This document shows positions 1-10,600 of a DNA stretch of 64,000 bases, one piece after another; positions within the stretch are counted from its first letter, which is position 1, and the number at the start of each line of letters is the position of its first letter. The stretch comes from Eggerthellaceae bacterium. GTDB lineage: Bacteria > Actinomycetota > Coriobacteriia > Coriobacteriales > Eggerthellaceae. The notes under the pieces were generated by a model. It was not told where the DNA came from. It made no database searches and saw nothing but the letters and a program-made list of their open reading frames with translations. The DNA lies in assembly GCA_009782605.1 (NCBI GenBank), contig WRIR01000011.1, positions 1-64,000 of the forward strand. The letters run 5' to 3'. Made by a program: the position numbers and the translations under genes.

Positions 1-110
1 GTGGGGGAGGGGGGGGGGGGTTGGGGGAGTGTGGGGGGGGGGGGGGAAGGAGGGGAAGGGGGGGGGGGGGGGGGGGGGGGTTTTTTTTTGGGGGGGGAAT
101 GGGGAGAGGG
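1..110. repeat. Extreme poly-G low-complexity tract at window start (possible contig-edge or sequencing artefact)
   Basis: Almost pure G with a T run (ggggggtttttttttgggggggg); the ORF across it is Gly-only. Confidence 0.8.
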
Positions 111-174
111 GGGTTTGTCGCCCCTCTTGTGGTGCTGGTGGGTGAGGCGGCGGGACTGCCCTGGTGGTGCTGAT

Positions 175-203
175 GGAAGAGGGCGGCTTTGCCGCCCTCT
201 TCC
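175..203. terminator. Perfect 13-bp inverted repeat GGAAGAGGGCGGC-TTT-GCCGCCCTCTTCC, possible terminator downstream of the 308..4435 gene
   Basis: Perfect hairpin in intergenic DNA; no strong U tract. Confidence 0.5.
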
Positions 204-307
204 CTTTGAGCCTTCACGGGAAACCTCAGGTTTCGCGTGGAGTAGCTGTTTCGCGTGAAAAGCAGTGAAGGGGTGTTCCCTGTCCTTTCACGTGAAACGG
301 TCGGGTT

Positions 308-3300
308 TTAGCCAATACCTGGAAGAACCATTACGGCAATACTCCTTTGAGGCATATCCTGGTCGACTATCCCGATGAGAATAGTGTGCATCCCTAGCTT
401 CTCCGGATTACCGTAGTCCCAATAAGCGAGGACCTCGGCGGTAGCACCATCGGGTGCATAGCCTGTCGGCGATGTCGAATCCACCAAATAGGCTTGAGCA
501 TTGGCGTCTTCAAGAATGGTTGCGGGGGTGGCGTCCCGGGGAGAGGTCTTCAAGAAGTTCTCTGCGTATAGCACGTAGTCCCCCTCAACGGCATAGTTGC
601 CATTATTAACAACTATGAGGCGGGTGGCCTCAACCCAATTACCGTCTGCGTTCCTAACCCGATAAGTAACAGGATATATGCCTTCTTTCGCCAGGTTGAC
701 AGCCGCCATCATGGCATCATCGTAGATAACCTGACCGGTAATGTCTGTACCGCTCCCATCGTGAGCCCTGACGCCCTGCATCACGTTATTCGTCCACTCG
801 TCAGGCAGTATCGAGCCGTCCGGGCGCTTGGCCGGGTCGCCCATCCATACGTGGATGGGGGTGGTCACGGTGAGGACCGGGTCGCTGCCGGAGGTGATGG
901 CCGCCATGACCGTTACCATGTGGTCGTCGTCATAGGGGGCGCCCTTCACGTGGAAGGTGACCGGGAAGGTGTCGCCAGGCATGGGGTCGGACGGGAAGGC
1001 CACGTCGAAGACCTCGACAAGGTCGGGGCTCCACGGGTCGTTTACGTCCAGCCGCGCCTGGGCCCGTGCAAGCTCGATAAGCCTTGCGTCACGGGCGGCG
1101 ATTGTGGCGAAGTCGTCGTTGGGTATGTTCATCATCGCCAGGGTGTTGTTCTTGGTGATGGTGAAGTTGTTCGCACCGATGTAGGCGGATGCCTCGTCGA
1201 AGGGGAGGACCGTCACGGTGCCGTTGTTGTTGAAGGCGGGCTCTTCATCGGCGGCATAGGCCACCGTGTAGGACTTGCCGTCGGGGTAACCCGCAGCAAA
1301 GGCGTCCAGGTCATAGAAGGCCGGCACGTCCCATGACGGGTCGACGCCGGTCACCGAGACGCCGGTGCCCAACGTGACGTCGGGCGTGCGCTTCTCGGCC
1401 TTGGCCTGGATGAGGTCCTTCAACTCGGCAAGCTGGCCGGTGCTGTCCTGGCCGAGGGCAGCTATCTCCTTGGCCTTGTTCAGGCCGATGTAGCTGTTCT
1501 TGTGGCTCAGGACGAGGTCGGGCTCGGCGGCCGTCAGGTAGGGCGCCGGTGCCATCATGGTGTCGTGCTTGGGGGTCTCGACAAGCGGGTTCCTGTTGCC
1601 CGTAGCATCCTCAAGTACGAAGAAGACCTTGTCGCTGCCGTTCAGCGCAGCCGTCGTCTCCTTGGGAAGGGCAACCGACCAGGTTCCGTCGGCACTCAGG
1701 GTGCCCTCGGCGATGACCGTGTCCATGCTGTTCACGGCCACCAGGAGCTTGACCGCCGGGTCGGGGTTGTGCGGCTCGGCAGCTGCCTGGGCGGCGCCGG
1801 CCTTCCACGAGCCCGTCAGGTTGGCGTCGATGCCGATCCAGACCTTGCCGTTGGCGGAGTTCACCGCAGCAGGGACGGGCGGCAGGACATCCTTGACCGT
1901 CGCCACGGCATCAGAGGTGGCCAAGCGGCCGCCGGAGGACGCCGGGTCCTCGGTGCCGCGCCATGCAGAGGTGAGCTGGTAGGCGTCGCCTGCACGCAGG
2001 AGGTTGCCGTTGTCGTAGCGCAGCACGCTCTCGAACATGCCAGCCTGCTCGACCTCGTAGACAGCCTCTTCGGCGAGCGACGAGGCCAGCCCGGTCGCAG
2101 ACGAGCCGTCGATGCCGCTTATCTGGAAGTGCCCGAAAACTTCGCCGTCGGCCACGGGGCGCCCGGCAAAGTCGAAGCCAGCAGGAATCGTCACCGTCGC
2201 GCGGGCGTACTTGTCGGCGTTCGTGAGCTCGTAGAGATCGCCAATCTTGGGGGCTGCGTTGTTGCCGCAGATGCGGCGGTAGGGCCAGGTGCCCTGGTTG
2301 CCGAAGTTGTCAACGGCCTTGGTCAGGTAGCCCGAGGCGGACTGCGGCGAACTGAAGCCGTCCTTGAAGTTCTTGCCGCTCAAAGTAAGCGTGATGTTGG
2401 ACCAGGAGCGGTAGGGGGGGCCCCAGATCGGGTCGTCGGTGCCGTTGTTCTTCTTCTTGTCGCAGCACTTGTCAGCCTCGCGGGAATAACCGTTGCCCCA
2501 CACCGACATGTCGGACTCGATAAGCGCGAAGGTGCTCTTCGTGCCCGTGGTGAATACGCGCGCACCGGCCATGGGGTTGGTGTTGCAGAAGTCGTAGTAT
2601 CCCGGCTGCGTGGCCTTGAAGTTGAAGTTGCAGCCCGTGTCGAATACGCCGTGGCAGGTGGACTTCACGTTGCCGTAGGCGATGAATACCGAGTCCGGCC
2701 CCATGTTGATGTAGCCGTTGCAGTCACAGGTGGTGTCGACGGCCGGGCCCATGTCGGCATATATCTCGATGGCGGTCTGCCAGCCGTTGACGTCGAAGCC
2801 CCACTTGTCGCCGTGGAACTCGATGGCAGCGTTGTTGTAGCCGCAGCCCGAGATGCACGAGACCTTGGAGTTGCCTTCGTTGTTGATGTGGATGGTTGCG
2901 CCGCTCTCGGCGATGAAGCGGTCGCCCTTGCCCTTGAACAGGAGGGCGGCAGCCTGTGCGGAGCCGTTGTGCTTGTGCTTGTAGATGGTGATGTCCGCAC
3001 CGTTGGTGGCCTTGAATACCTGGCCGCCCATCTCAAGGCGCACGGTGGCGCCGTACTTGTCGGCCTGGCCCCAGGACTCGAACACGGCCTCGGTGCCCCA
3101 GCCGTCGGCGATGAACTTGCCGCCGCTGGCGTGGATGAGCAGGGCCGGCTGCCCATAGTTGCAGCTCGTGGTTGCCTGGCGCAGGCTACGGATATGCATC
3201 TTGGCACCGGCAAGGACCTCGACCGTGGCGTTGTCGGCCGCGGCCTCAAGGACGACGGTGCCGCCCAGGACGCCACAGCCCGTTGCCATGCCGTCGACGT

Positions 3301-4435
3301 CGAGCACGGAACCCGCACCCGCTACCGAGATGGCAACCTGCGTGTAGACCTTCGTGCTGACCGACTTGCCGTTGACCTTCTCGGTCTTGGTGCCGGAGCA
3401 CTTGTCGACCTTCATCTGGACGGTGTTGGAGTCGCCCGTGTTCAGGTCGCTCAGGTACACCTTGGCGCCGTCGGTGACCGACAGCAGGTTGAGGTCGAGG
3501 GATATCGAGGTGTTGATGATGCTCGTGCAGCTAGTCTTCAGGCCCCGGTGCGCGGTGATGGTGGCCACCGTGTCCGCGCCGGAGAAATAGAACTTCTGGG
3601 CCCAGAGGACATGCTGGACATCGGACTCGCGGCTATCCCAATTGAGGGTGCCCGTGACGTTCAGGGTTGCCTTGGGCGCATAGACCAGGCCGCAGCGCAC
3701 GTCGGTTCCGGCCACGTTGTGCAGGTTGATGTTCCAGCCTGCGGAGGCGGAGAGCACCTTTGCGGCAGTCGTGCCATCACCGGTGATGAGGTGGGCATAG
3801 GCGTTGTCCGCCCTCTTGGTGCCAACGTTGGCCTTCTCGATGTTGATGTTCTGCAGCGTGAAGGCGCCATCAGCAGGAGCGGTTCCCAGAGCGAAACCCC
3901 TCTTGTTGATGGTGGCCGACTCATTCTTGGCGAGCACGTTCTTGGTGAAGTTCAGCGTGAAGCCGGCACCATCGATGGTGAGGCTGCGGCTGACCGCCGG
4001 CAGGTCGGTGGCCGAGTCGCGCTGGATGCTGTTCGCAAAGAGGATGTAGCTCACATCCTTCTTGTTCATCGCCGCGATCAGCTCGGCCCAGCTGCTGACC
4101 TCTACGCCGCCCGCAGGCAGCGCGGCCGCGGCCATGGGCGCGATGGCGATGCTCGCCGCCTCTGCCGGTTCGGCGTTCTCGCCGTAGATGCCGAAGTCGA
4201 ACTCTTCCTCAATGAACTCTCCCGCTTGGGGCGCTTGCCCTTCGGCTTCAGCCGTTGATGGGTCGGCCGCTACCACATCGCCGTACTCGACGAGGTCTGC
4301 GCTCGGGGCGACGACCTCCTCGGCAAAGGCTTGAAGCGGCGTAAACATCGTTACGGCCAAGGCAAAGGTAAGCAGAATAGCTAGGGGCTTCTTCTTCATA
4401 TCCCTTCCTTTCTTTGTTTGACCTTCATTACCCAC
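308..4435 (-). CDS. Secreted surface/adhesin-like protein, paralog of the N-terminal part of the adjacent giant protein; no C-terminal sorting signal
   Basis: ORF 1375 aa; signal peptide MKKKPLAILLTFALAVTMFTPLQAFAEE (internal Met); SLTIDGAGFTLNF beta-helix-like start; shares RICGNNA, LPPVPA, GSWKAGAAQAA, HNPDPAVKL and VWMGDPAKRP blocks with the giant protein; likely start is the internal Met before KKKPLA. Confidence 0.85.
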   Translation of the reverse strand: MGNEGQTKKGRDMKKKPLAILLTFALAVTMFTPLQAFAEEVVAPSADLVEYGDVVAADPSTAEAEGQAPQAGEFIEEEFDFGIYGENAEPAEAASIAIAPMAAAALPAGGVEVSSWAELIAAMNKKDVSYILFANSIQRDSATDLPAVSRSLTIDGAGFTLNFTKNVLAKNESATINKRGFALGTAPADGAFTLQNINIEKANVGTKRADNAYAHLITGDGTTAAKVLSASAGWNINLHNVAGTDVRCGLVYAPKATLNVTGTLNWDSRESDVQHVLWAQKFYFSGADTVATITAHRGLKTSCTSIINTSISLDLNLLSVTDGAKVYLSDLNTGDSNTVQMKVDKCSGTKTEKVNGKSVSTKVYTQVAISVAGAGSVLDVDGMATGCGVLGGTVVLEAAADNATVEVLAGAKMHIRSLRQATTSCNYGQPALLIHASGGKFIADGWGTEAVFESWGQADKYGATVRLEMGGQVFKATNGADITIYKHKHNGSAQAAALLFKGKGDRFIAESGATIHINNEGNSKVSCISGCGYNNAAIEFHGDKWGFDVNGWQTAIEIYADMGPAVDTTCDCNGYINMGPDSVFIAYGNVKSTCHGVFDTGCNFNFKATQPGYYDFCNTNPMAGARVFTTGTKSTFALIESDMSVWGNGYSREADKCCDKKKNNGTDDPIWGPPYRSWSNITLTLSGKNFKDGFSSPQSASGYLTKAVDNFGNQGTWPYRRICGNNAAPKIGDLYELTNADKYARATVTIPAGFDFAGRPVADGEVFGHFQISGIDGSSATGLASSLAEEAVYEVEQAGMFESVLRYDNGNLLRAGDAYQLTSAWRGTEDPASSGGRLATSDAVATVKDVLPPVPAAVNSANGKVWIGIDANLTGSWKAGAAQAAAEPHNPDPAVKLLVAVNSMDTVIAEGTLSADGTWSVALPKETTAALNGSDKVFFVLEDATGNRNPLVETPKHDTMMAPAPYLTAAEPDLVLSHKNSYIGLNKAKEIAALGQDSTGQLAELKDLIQAKAEKRTPDVTLGTGVSVTGVDPSWDVPAFYDLDAFAAGYPDGKSYTVAYAADEEPAFNNNGTVTVLPFDEASAYIGANNFTITKNNTLAMMNIPNDDFATIAARDARLIELARAQARLDVNDPWSPDLVEVFDVAFPSDPMPGDTFPVTFHVKGAPYDDDHMVTVMAAITSGSDPVLTVTTPIHVWMGDPAKRPDGSILPDEWTNNVMQGVRAHDGSGTDITGQVIYDDAMMAAVNLAKEGIYPVTYRVRNADGNWVEATRLIVVNNGNYAVEGDYVLYAENFLKTSPRDATPATILEDANAQAYLVDSTSPTGYAPDGATAEVLAYWDYGNPEKLGMHTILIGIVDQDMPQRSIAVMVLPGIG

Positions 4436-4608
4436 TTGATCCTCTCTCTCTAGTCCTTATCTGCCTTGTGCAGATGTACCTTGCTTGCTCATCCCCTCGT
4501 ATGAGGGCCCAGGTGGTGCGGTATTCCATCATTATTCTTGCATACTTACCTAATAATAATTATTTCTGTTAATAATCTGTCATCTTTTTAGTATCACTTA
4601 AAGGCCCT

Positions 4609-4635
4609 CCCTCCCCGGCTGATGGCCGGGGAGGG
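4609..4635 (-). terminator. Hairpin CCCTCCCCGGC-TGATG-GCCGGGGAGGG just downstream of the giant CDS
   Basis: 11-bp perfect arms within 50 bp of the stop codon. Confidence 0.6.
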
Positions 4636-4649
4636 TTCGTATCGAAAGG

Positions 4650-7600
4650 TCAGTCCTTCTTGCGGCGGTAGGCTAAAACGCCGAGCGCCACGCCGCTTGC
4701 TGCCACGAGCAGGACCCATATCCACGGGTTCGTGGTGTCGCCCGTCTTGGGGGCAGCCTTCGGAGCCTCTGGCATAGGCTCAGGCTGCTTGGGCTCGGGG
4801 ACCTTTTCCCACTGGGCATAGACAGTCATGTCGGCTACGACCGTGGTGCTTCTCGTGAACTCGGTGCCTCCCTCGGGCGTGGTTGCCCAGTGCAGGAAGG
4901 TGTAGCCCTCGCGCACAGGCGAGCTGGGCAGGTAGCTCAGCGTCGTCGCGGGCTCCTGCACATAGATCACCGCAGGCCCGGTCAGCGTGCCGCCGTTCGG
5001 GTCGAAGTTGACCGCAAAGCGGTCGTACTCCTCGGCTGCGGGCGCGATAACGGTTGCGGTTATCGTCTTATTCGTCGTCGGCTCGGCGACTACCGCGAGC
5101 ACCGGATGGTACTGGCCGCCGACATTGGTATAGCCGGCCAGGTCGGTCACCATAACGTCGGCAGGCGTGCCGTCGTTCTTAGCGGCAGTGACCCGCGACT
5201 TTTCCATAATCTGGCCCGACAGGTTCGTGGTGTCCACGTCTACCTCGGGAAGCGTGAAGTCGTAGGCGCCGATGATGTAGTTCTCGCCGAACACGAAGCT
5301 GCCGTCGTCAACAACGACCGCGACTAGGACATAGTCCTCGTTGCCGTCGGAGTCGACCACGCGCAGGCCGACCTGGTAGATGCCCGGCACGTCGCCGGGG
5401 ACGTCGCCCTCGGCAAGGATCTGGTCGGTGAGGTCGCCGTCCTCGGGGTCATAGGCGGTGGACTTGCCCTTCTTCTGGTCGTTGGTAAGGTCGCCCGGGT
5501 TCGAGGACACCGGCACGACGATCGGGCGCTCGGGGGTGATCACCGGCGGGTTGCCGACGATGACCTGCACCTTCAAGGTTATCTCGCAGATGTCGTCGAC
5601 GTCGGCGACATCGACCATATACAGGCCCGGTGCCGCCGTGAAGCCGCCGTCGTTGGTGATGTGCACGGCCTTGGAGGAAAGCGCGTTGGTCTTGATGTCG
5701 GTGGCAACCGCCCCCGCCTCCAGGGCCTCGATCAGGGCATCGTCGGAGGTCAGGCGGTCGGCCTCCAGGAGGCTCAAACCGTCGGCCATGGGGCGTGCGC
5801 CGATGATGGCCGCAGCCTCGGAGATGCGCAGCACGATGTCGTTGCCGTAGGTATAGACCTTCGAGCCGTTCGGGTCTTCGGGGTCTATGGGCTCTTTGTC
5901 GAGCACATCGGCACCGACGACCTTGGCCTTGACCGGCTTGGTGAGCGTGCCCGAAGGCGCGTCCGGCGCGGCGACAACCACGTCATAGGTGGCTACCGTG
6001 CGGGTATAGCCGCCATCGTCGGCAATGGAGATCAGCGACGTGGGCAGCTCGGCACCGGTCTCGCCGTCATAGAGCTTGGCCTGATGCATGCCTATTAGGT
6101 GCGCCGGGATGGCCGAGGAGGTGGAGGGCACGTCCGTCACCTTGATCACGAAGGACTGGGCTTCGAGGATGCGGCCCTCGCCGACCACGTAGCGCCCGTC
6201 GTTGACCACCACGGCACGGGGGGCCGTGACCGTGTTGCCGTCGGAGTCGGTGACCTCGTAGGTGACCGGGTAGATGCCGGGCTTGTCGGTGTCGACCGGC
6301 TTGTTCGGGTCCGTCGGATAATAGATGACGTCGTCGGTGATGTCGCCGTCGCCCGGGTCTATCGCCGTCACGTCAACCATGGCCGTCGGACGGTCCCAGG
6401 GGGTGCCCGGCTCGATCTCGTAGGGGGTCCTCACCGAGAGTATCGGCTCGGAGCCGTCGGTCACCGTGGCCTCGACCTCGGCGCTGTAGTCCTCGACAGA
6501 CTGGTCGGAGACGCCGAAGGTGATGGGGAAGACGCCCTTCTCCGGCGCGAAGCCTCCGTCGTCGACAACGACCGGGCTTGCGTCCGGCGCGGTCGGGACG
6601 GTCTTCACGACGCGCGCCTTGGCGGCGTCGATCAGGCCTTCGGGAAGGTCTATCTTGGCGGCGTCCTCGACGTCCATCGTGAAGTCCCACGCGATGAGCG
6701 TGTACTTGGACTGGTAGGGGTCGGGGCCCGGCTCGACCACGTCGGCATCGACGACCTCGCCGGTGACCGTCTTCAAAGGCTCGTCATGGCCGACGGCGCG
6801 GAAGGTGAACTCGTAGACCCCCAGCTCCCGGTTGGCAAAGCCAGTCGGCACCGGGCCGACGAGCTCGACCTCAAGCGGGGTGCCCTCGAAGTCGTAGGCT
6901 TCGGCGAAGGACAGGCGCAGGGCGTCGGCCGCAGAGCCGGTCCAAGTGTTGTCCTTCGTGGACACCACGAAGTCCTTGGCGCCGATGATGACCTCGTTCT
7001 CGGGGTCGACGATGAAGCGCCCGTCGTCAACGATGACAGCGCGGTCGACGGAAACCTCAAGCGGGGTGCCGTCGTCGTTGGTCATGACCGGGTCGGCGTA
7101 GGTATAGGTGACCGGGTAGACGCCGACCTTCGAGGTGTCGATGGTCGGGAAGTCGCCCTCGTCGTCGGTAACGTCAACATCTTTATAGATGTCCAGGTCG
7201 GGGTTCTTCGGGTCTATTACCGTGACACCCTCAAGCAAGTCCTCGTTGCCCAGGAGTGCGGGGTCCGGAGTCTGGTCGACAACCAGGGGGCCGTCATGGA
7301 AGATCGTCGGCGGGTCGCTCCAAACGACCGTAAAGGTGACGGGGACCTCTATGCCCTCGGTATCCTTCGGGACGAAGACGACGGGATAGGAGCCGGGTTT
7401 CTGCTCGATGCCGTTGAGAACCACGTCAACCGGCCAACCCTCGATGCCGCCTTCGGGGGCGACGATGAAGCCCTCAGCCGCAGCTTTCTCGATAAGCGCC
7501 TGCTTGACGTCGTCGTCTAGGCCCAGCAGGTCTCCGGCCTCAGTCCAAGTGATAGTTACGTCGTTGGCGGCCACGGTGTAGCGGTTGTTGTCGTCGGGGT

Positions 7601-10600
7601 CGCCGGTGTTCACATCGTTGACCTCACCGTCGTCGTCGGGCGTGTTGGAGATGTTGTCTTGGTCGACGACCTTGGCGGTGATCTCGATTATCGGGTCGTC
7701 AATGCCCTCGGGGTCGACCACACCGATCTTGATGGGCGCATATTCGCCGACCTCGGGGATCAGGCCCGCGTCGTCCTTGACGGCAGGCTCGACTTCCTCG
7801 ATGCCCGTGACATTGCCGTCGTCGTCGCGCAGGACATGGACGGCCCTGGCATGGCTGCGGCTCTTGATGAGCTCGTCGGTGGTCTCGTCCGGGGACTCAA
7901 GGTCGTTGACCGTCGTGACGAAGTCCCAGGCGGAGACGCCGTAGTCGCCGTCTATCGCCCAGGGGCCGACCAGCACATAGCCGATGGCCGTCGTCTCGTT
8001 GCCCTCGGAGTCGATTACGGAATACTCGACCTCGTAGATGCCCTCGACCGACGTGTCGACCGTCTCGGTGTAGGTCACCTTGTCGGTCAGGTCGCCGTCC
8101 TCGGAATCGCCCGCGCTCACGCCCTCCATGTAGTCGGCAGGGCCGAAGGGGGCGTCTAGGGGGACTGCCTTCAAAGGCGGAACCTTGAGCCAGGGATGCT
8201 CGCCGTTGGACACGGTGACGTCGACCCACACGAAGGCCGTGTGGTCTTCGTCCACCCAGAACTTGACCGGGATGACGGTGGGATAGTTCGGGTCGTCCTC
8301 CTCGGCGAATACCGCGGTCTTAAAGCCGCTGTCGTCGGCAAGCGCCGGGGTGCCGCCGAAGGCAAGCCCCTGGTCGGCACGCAGGTAGCTCTGGGTGTCG
8401 GCACGTGTCAGGAACTCGCCGTCATAGTCGTCGCCTGCTGCCTGCTGCAGGGCCCTGGCGTCGGCCAGGTTGATGCGGAAGTCGTTGGCGGTGATGGAAT
8501 AGGTGTCTCCGTTGCCTCCGTGCGTGCCCTTCTCGTCGTCGAGCACCTTGGCGGTGATGGGCCGCTTCAGGTCGGCATATTCCACGATGCCGAGCACCGG
8601 ATGGTAGTCGCCCGGCTGCGCCGACATCGAGACGGTGTCGTAGACATAGGCCGTTGCAGGCTTGCCGTTGGTCTCCCAGGCCTGAGCCTCGGAGTAGTCC
8701 AGGATCAGTTGCGGGATATCCTTGCCCACCACGTCCTTGGACTCGACGACGAAGGACTTGCCCTGCAGGATGTACTTGTCGTCATAGCTGATGGAGCCGT
8801 CGTTGACGATGAGTGCGCGGGTGTCCGTCGCGGAATTGCCGTCGGAGTCGGTGACCTTGTAGGTGATGGGGGTCACCGAGGCTGCATTCATCGGGATTGC
8901 CGGCAGCACTTCGTTGCCGTTGGCATCGGGGTTGATGACGACCCAGCCGGTAATGTCGCCGTCGTCCAGGTCTCCTGCCTCGACGTCCTTCATTATCTGG
9001 TCGCGACTTAGGTTTGTCGGGTTGTCGGGCTCCCAGGTGTAGTTGAGCGGCTTGGGCTCGGCCTTGACCCAGGGCATGTTGCCGTCGCCCACCCGGACCT
9101 CAAGCGTCACGCTTGCGTTGCCCTCGGGGTCGGTCAGGGTCACCTGGTAGGTGCCGGGCACCGCTGCGAACCCGCCGTCGTCTTGGACGACCGGGGTCAG
9201 GGTCATGATGGTGCCCTCCGGCAAGGTCTTGCGCGCGCCGGCGCCCAGGGCCTCAAGCAGGGCCGCTTCGGGGTCGGGGGCGTCAAGGATGACCTGGGCC
9301 TCGGATATGCGCAGGTCGATGTTGTTGCCGAATACGTAGTAGTTGTCCTTGCCCTCCTCGTTGGGGCCGCTGCCGATCTCGTCGGCGTCGACGACCTCGC
9401 CCTGGATGGCGCGGGTCAGGGTGCCGGAGGGCTCGTCGGGCGCAATGACCTTGATGTCATAGACCCCGGGGGCTGCCTTGTAGCCGCCGTTGTCGCCGAC
9501 ATTGATGGCAGTCGTGGAGATGGGGTCGCCCGTCTCGCCGTCGTAGAGCCTGGCCTTGGACTTGCCGATGATCTCCTCGTTGATCTTGCCTGCATCGGTC
9601 GTGACATCTTTCACCCGCGTCACGAAGGAGTCTGCATACAGGATGCGGCCGTCACCCACGTCGTAGCGGCCGTCGTTGACCACGACGACACGGTCGGCGG
9701 TGACCGTGTTGTTGTCGGAGTCGGTCAGGCTGTAGTGGAGCTTGTACAGGCCGGGCTCGTCAAGGACGACCGGGCCGGTCTCAGCATCGGGTGTGACCAC
9801 AACGGCGTCAATCAGGTCCCCGTCCTCTTCGTCGTAGGCCTTCACGTCATAGAGGTCGCTGTATTTGTCCGGCAGCACGGAGTTCGCGGCACGCCTCGGG
9901 TCGTTCGGGTCGGACCCGATCCAGACCTCAAGCGGGGTCGAGACCTCCAGCACGGGCGGTGCGCCCTGAGACACTGTGCCGGTGATGCCGATGCTTTGGG
10001 TGTTCGCAGGGTCGTCGTCGGCCAGCACCTTGAAGGTGATGGGCTTGTACTCGCCCAGCTCGGCCTTGAAGTTAGCGCGGTCGGTAAGCCAGGGGACCGC
10101 AGGACCGGCCTGCGGGACCAGGGGGATGACCTCTGCCTTGGCCCACTCGACGTAGGAGGCCGGGTCGTTCTTCACGATGTCTGCTGCCTCTTCGAGGTTC
10201 GCACGGAAGTTCGAGGCGATGATGGCATAGCTCGACGACTTCTCGCCCGGGTCGAGCGCGTCGGCCTCGGTCACATGCGCAGTGATGGTCTTGGGCACGG
10301 AGGGGCGGTCTTCCACTACCCAGGTGATTGGGTATTTGCCGACCTCGGCATTGGCCACATAACCCGCAGGCGCACCCGTCCAGGTCACGTCGAGCGGGTT
10401 GCCGTCGATGTCGAATGCCTCGGCATAAGAAAGGCTGCGGGCCTGGCCCTCGGTACCGTCGACGGAGCCGGTGCCGTAACGCTTCACCACGTAGTCGCGG
10501 GCACCGATGATGATGTCCTCGTCCTCGTCGATGATGTAGCGGCCGTCGTCGATGACTATGGCGCGCGAGGCGGTGGTCGTGTTACCGTCGGAGTCGGTGA

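Noticed and set aside
1-258. 85-aa Gly-rich ORF
   Set aside because: Translation of poly-G artefact-like sequence
1502-4258. 918-aa plus-strand ORF
   Set aside because: Antisense to the signal-peptide-bearing 1375-aa gene; composition typical of a shadow frame
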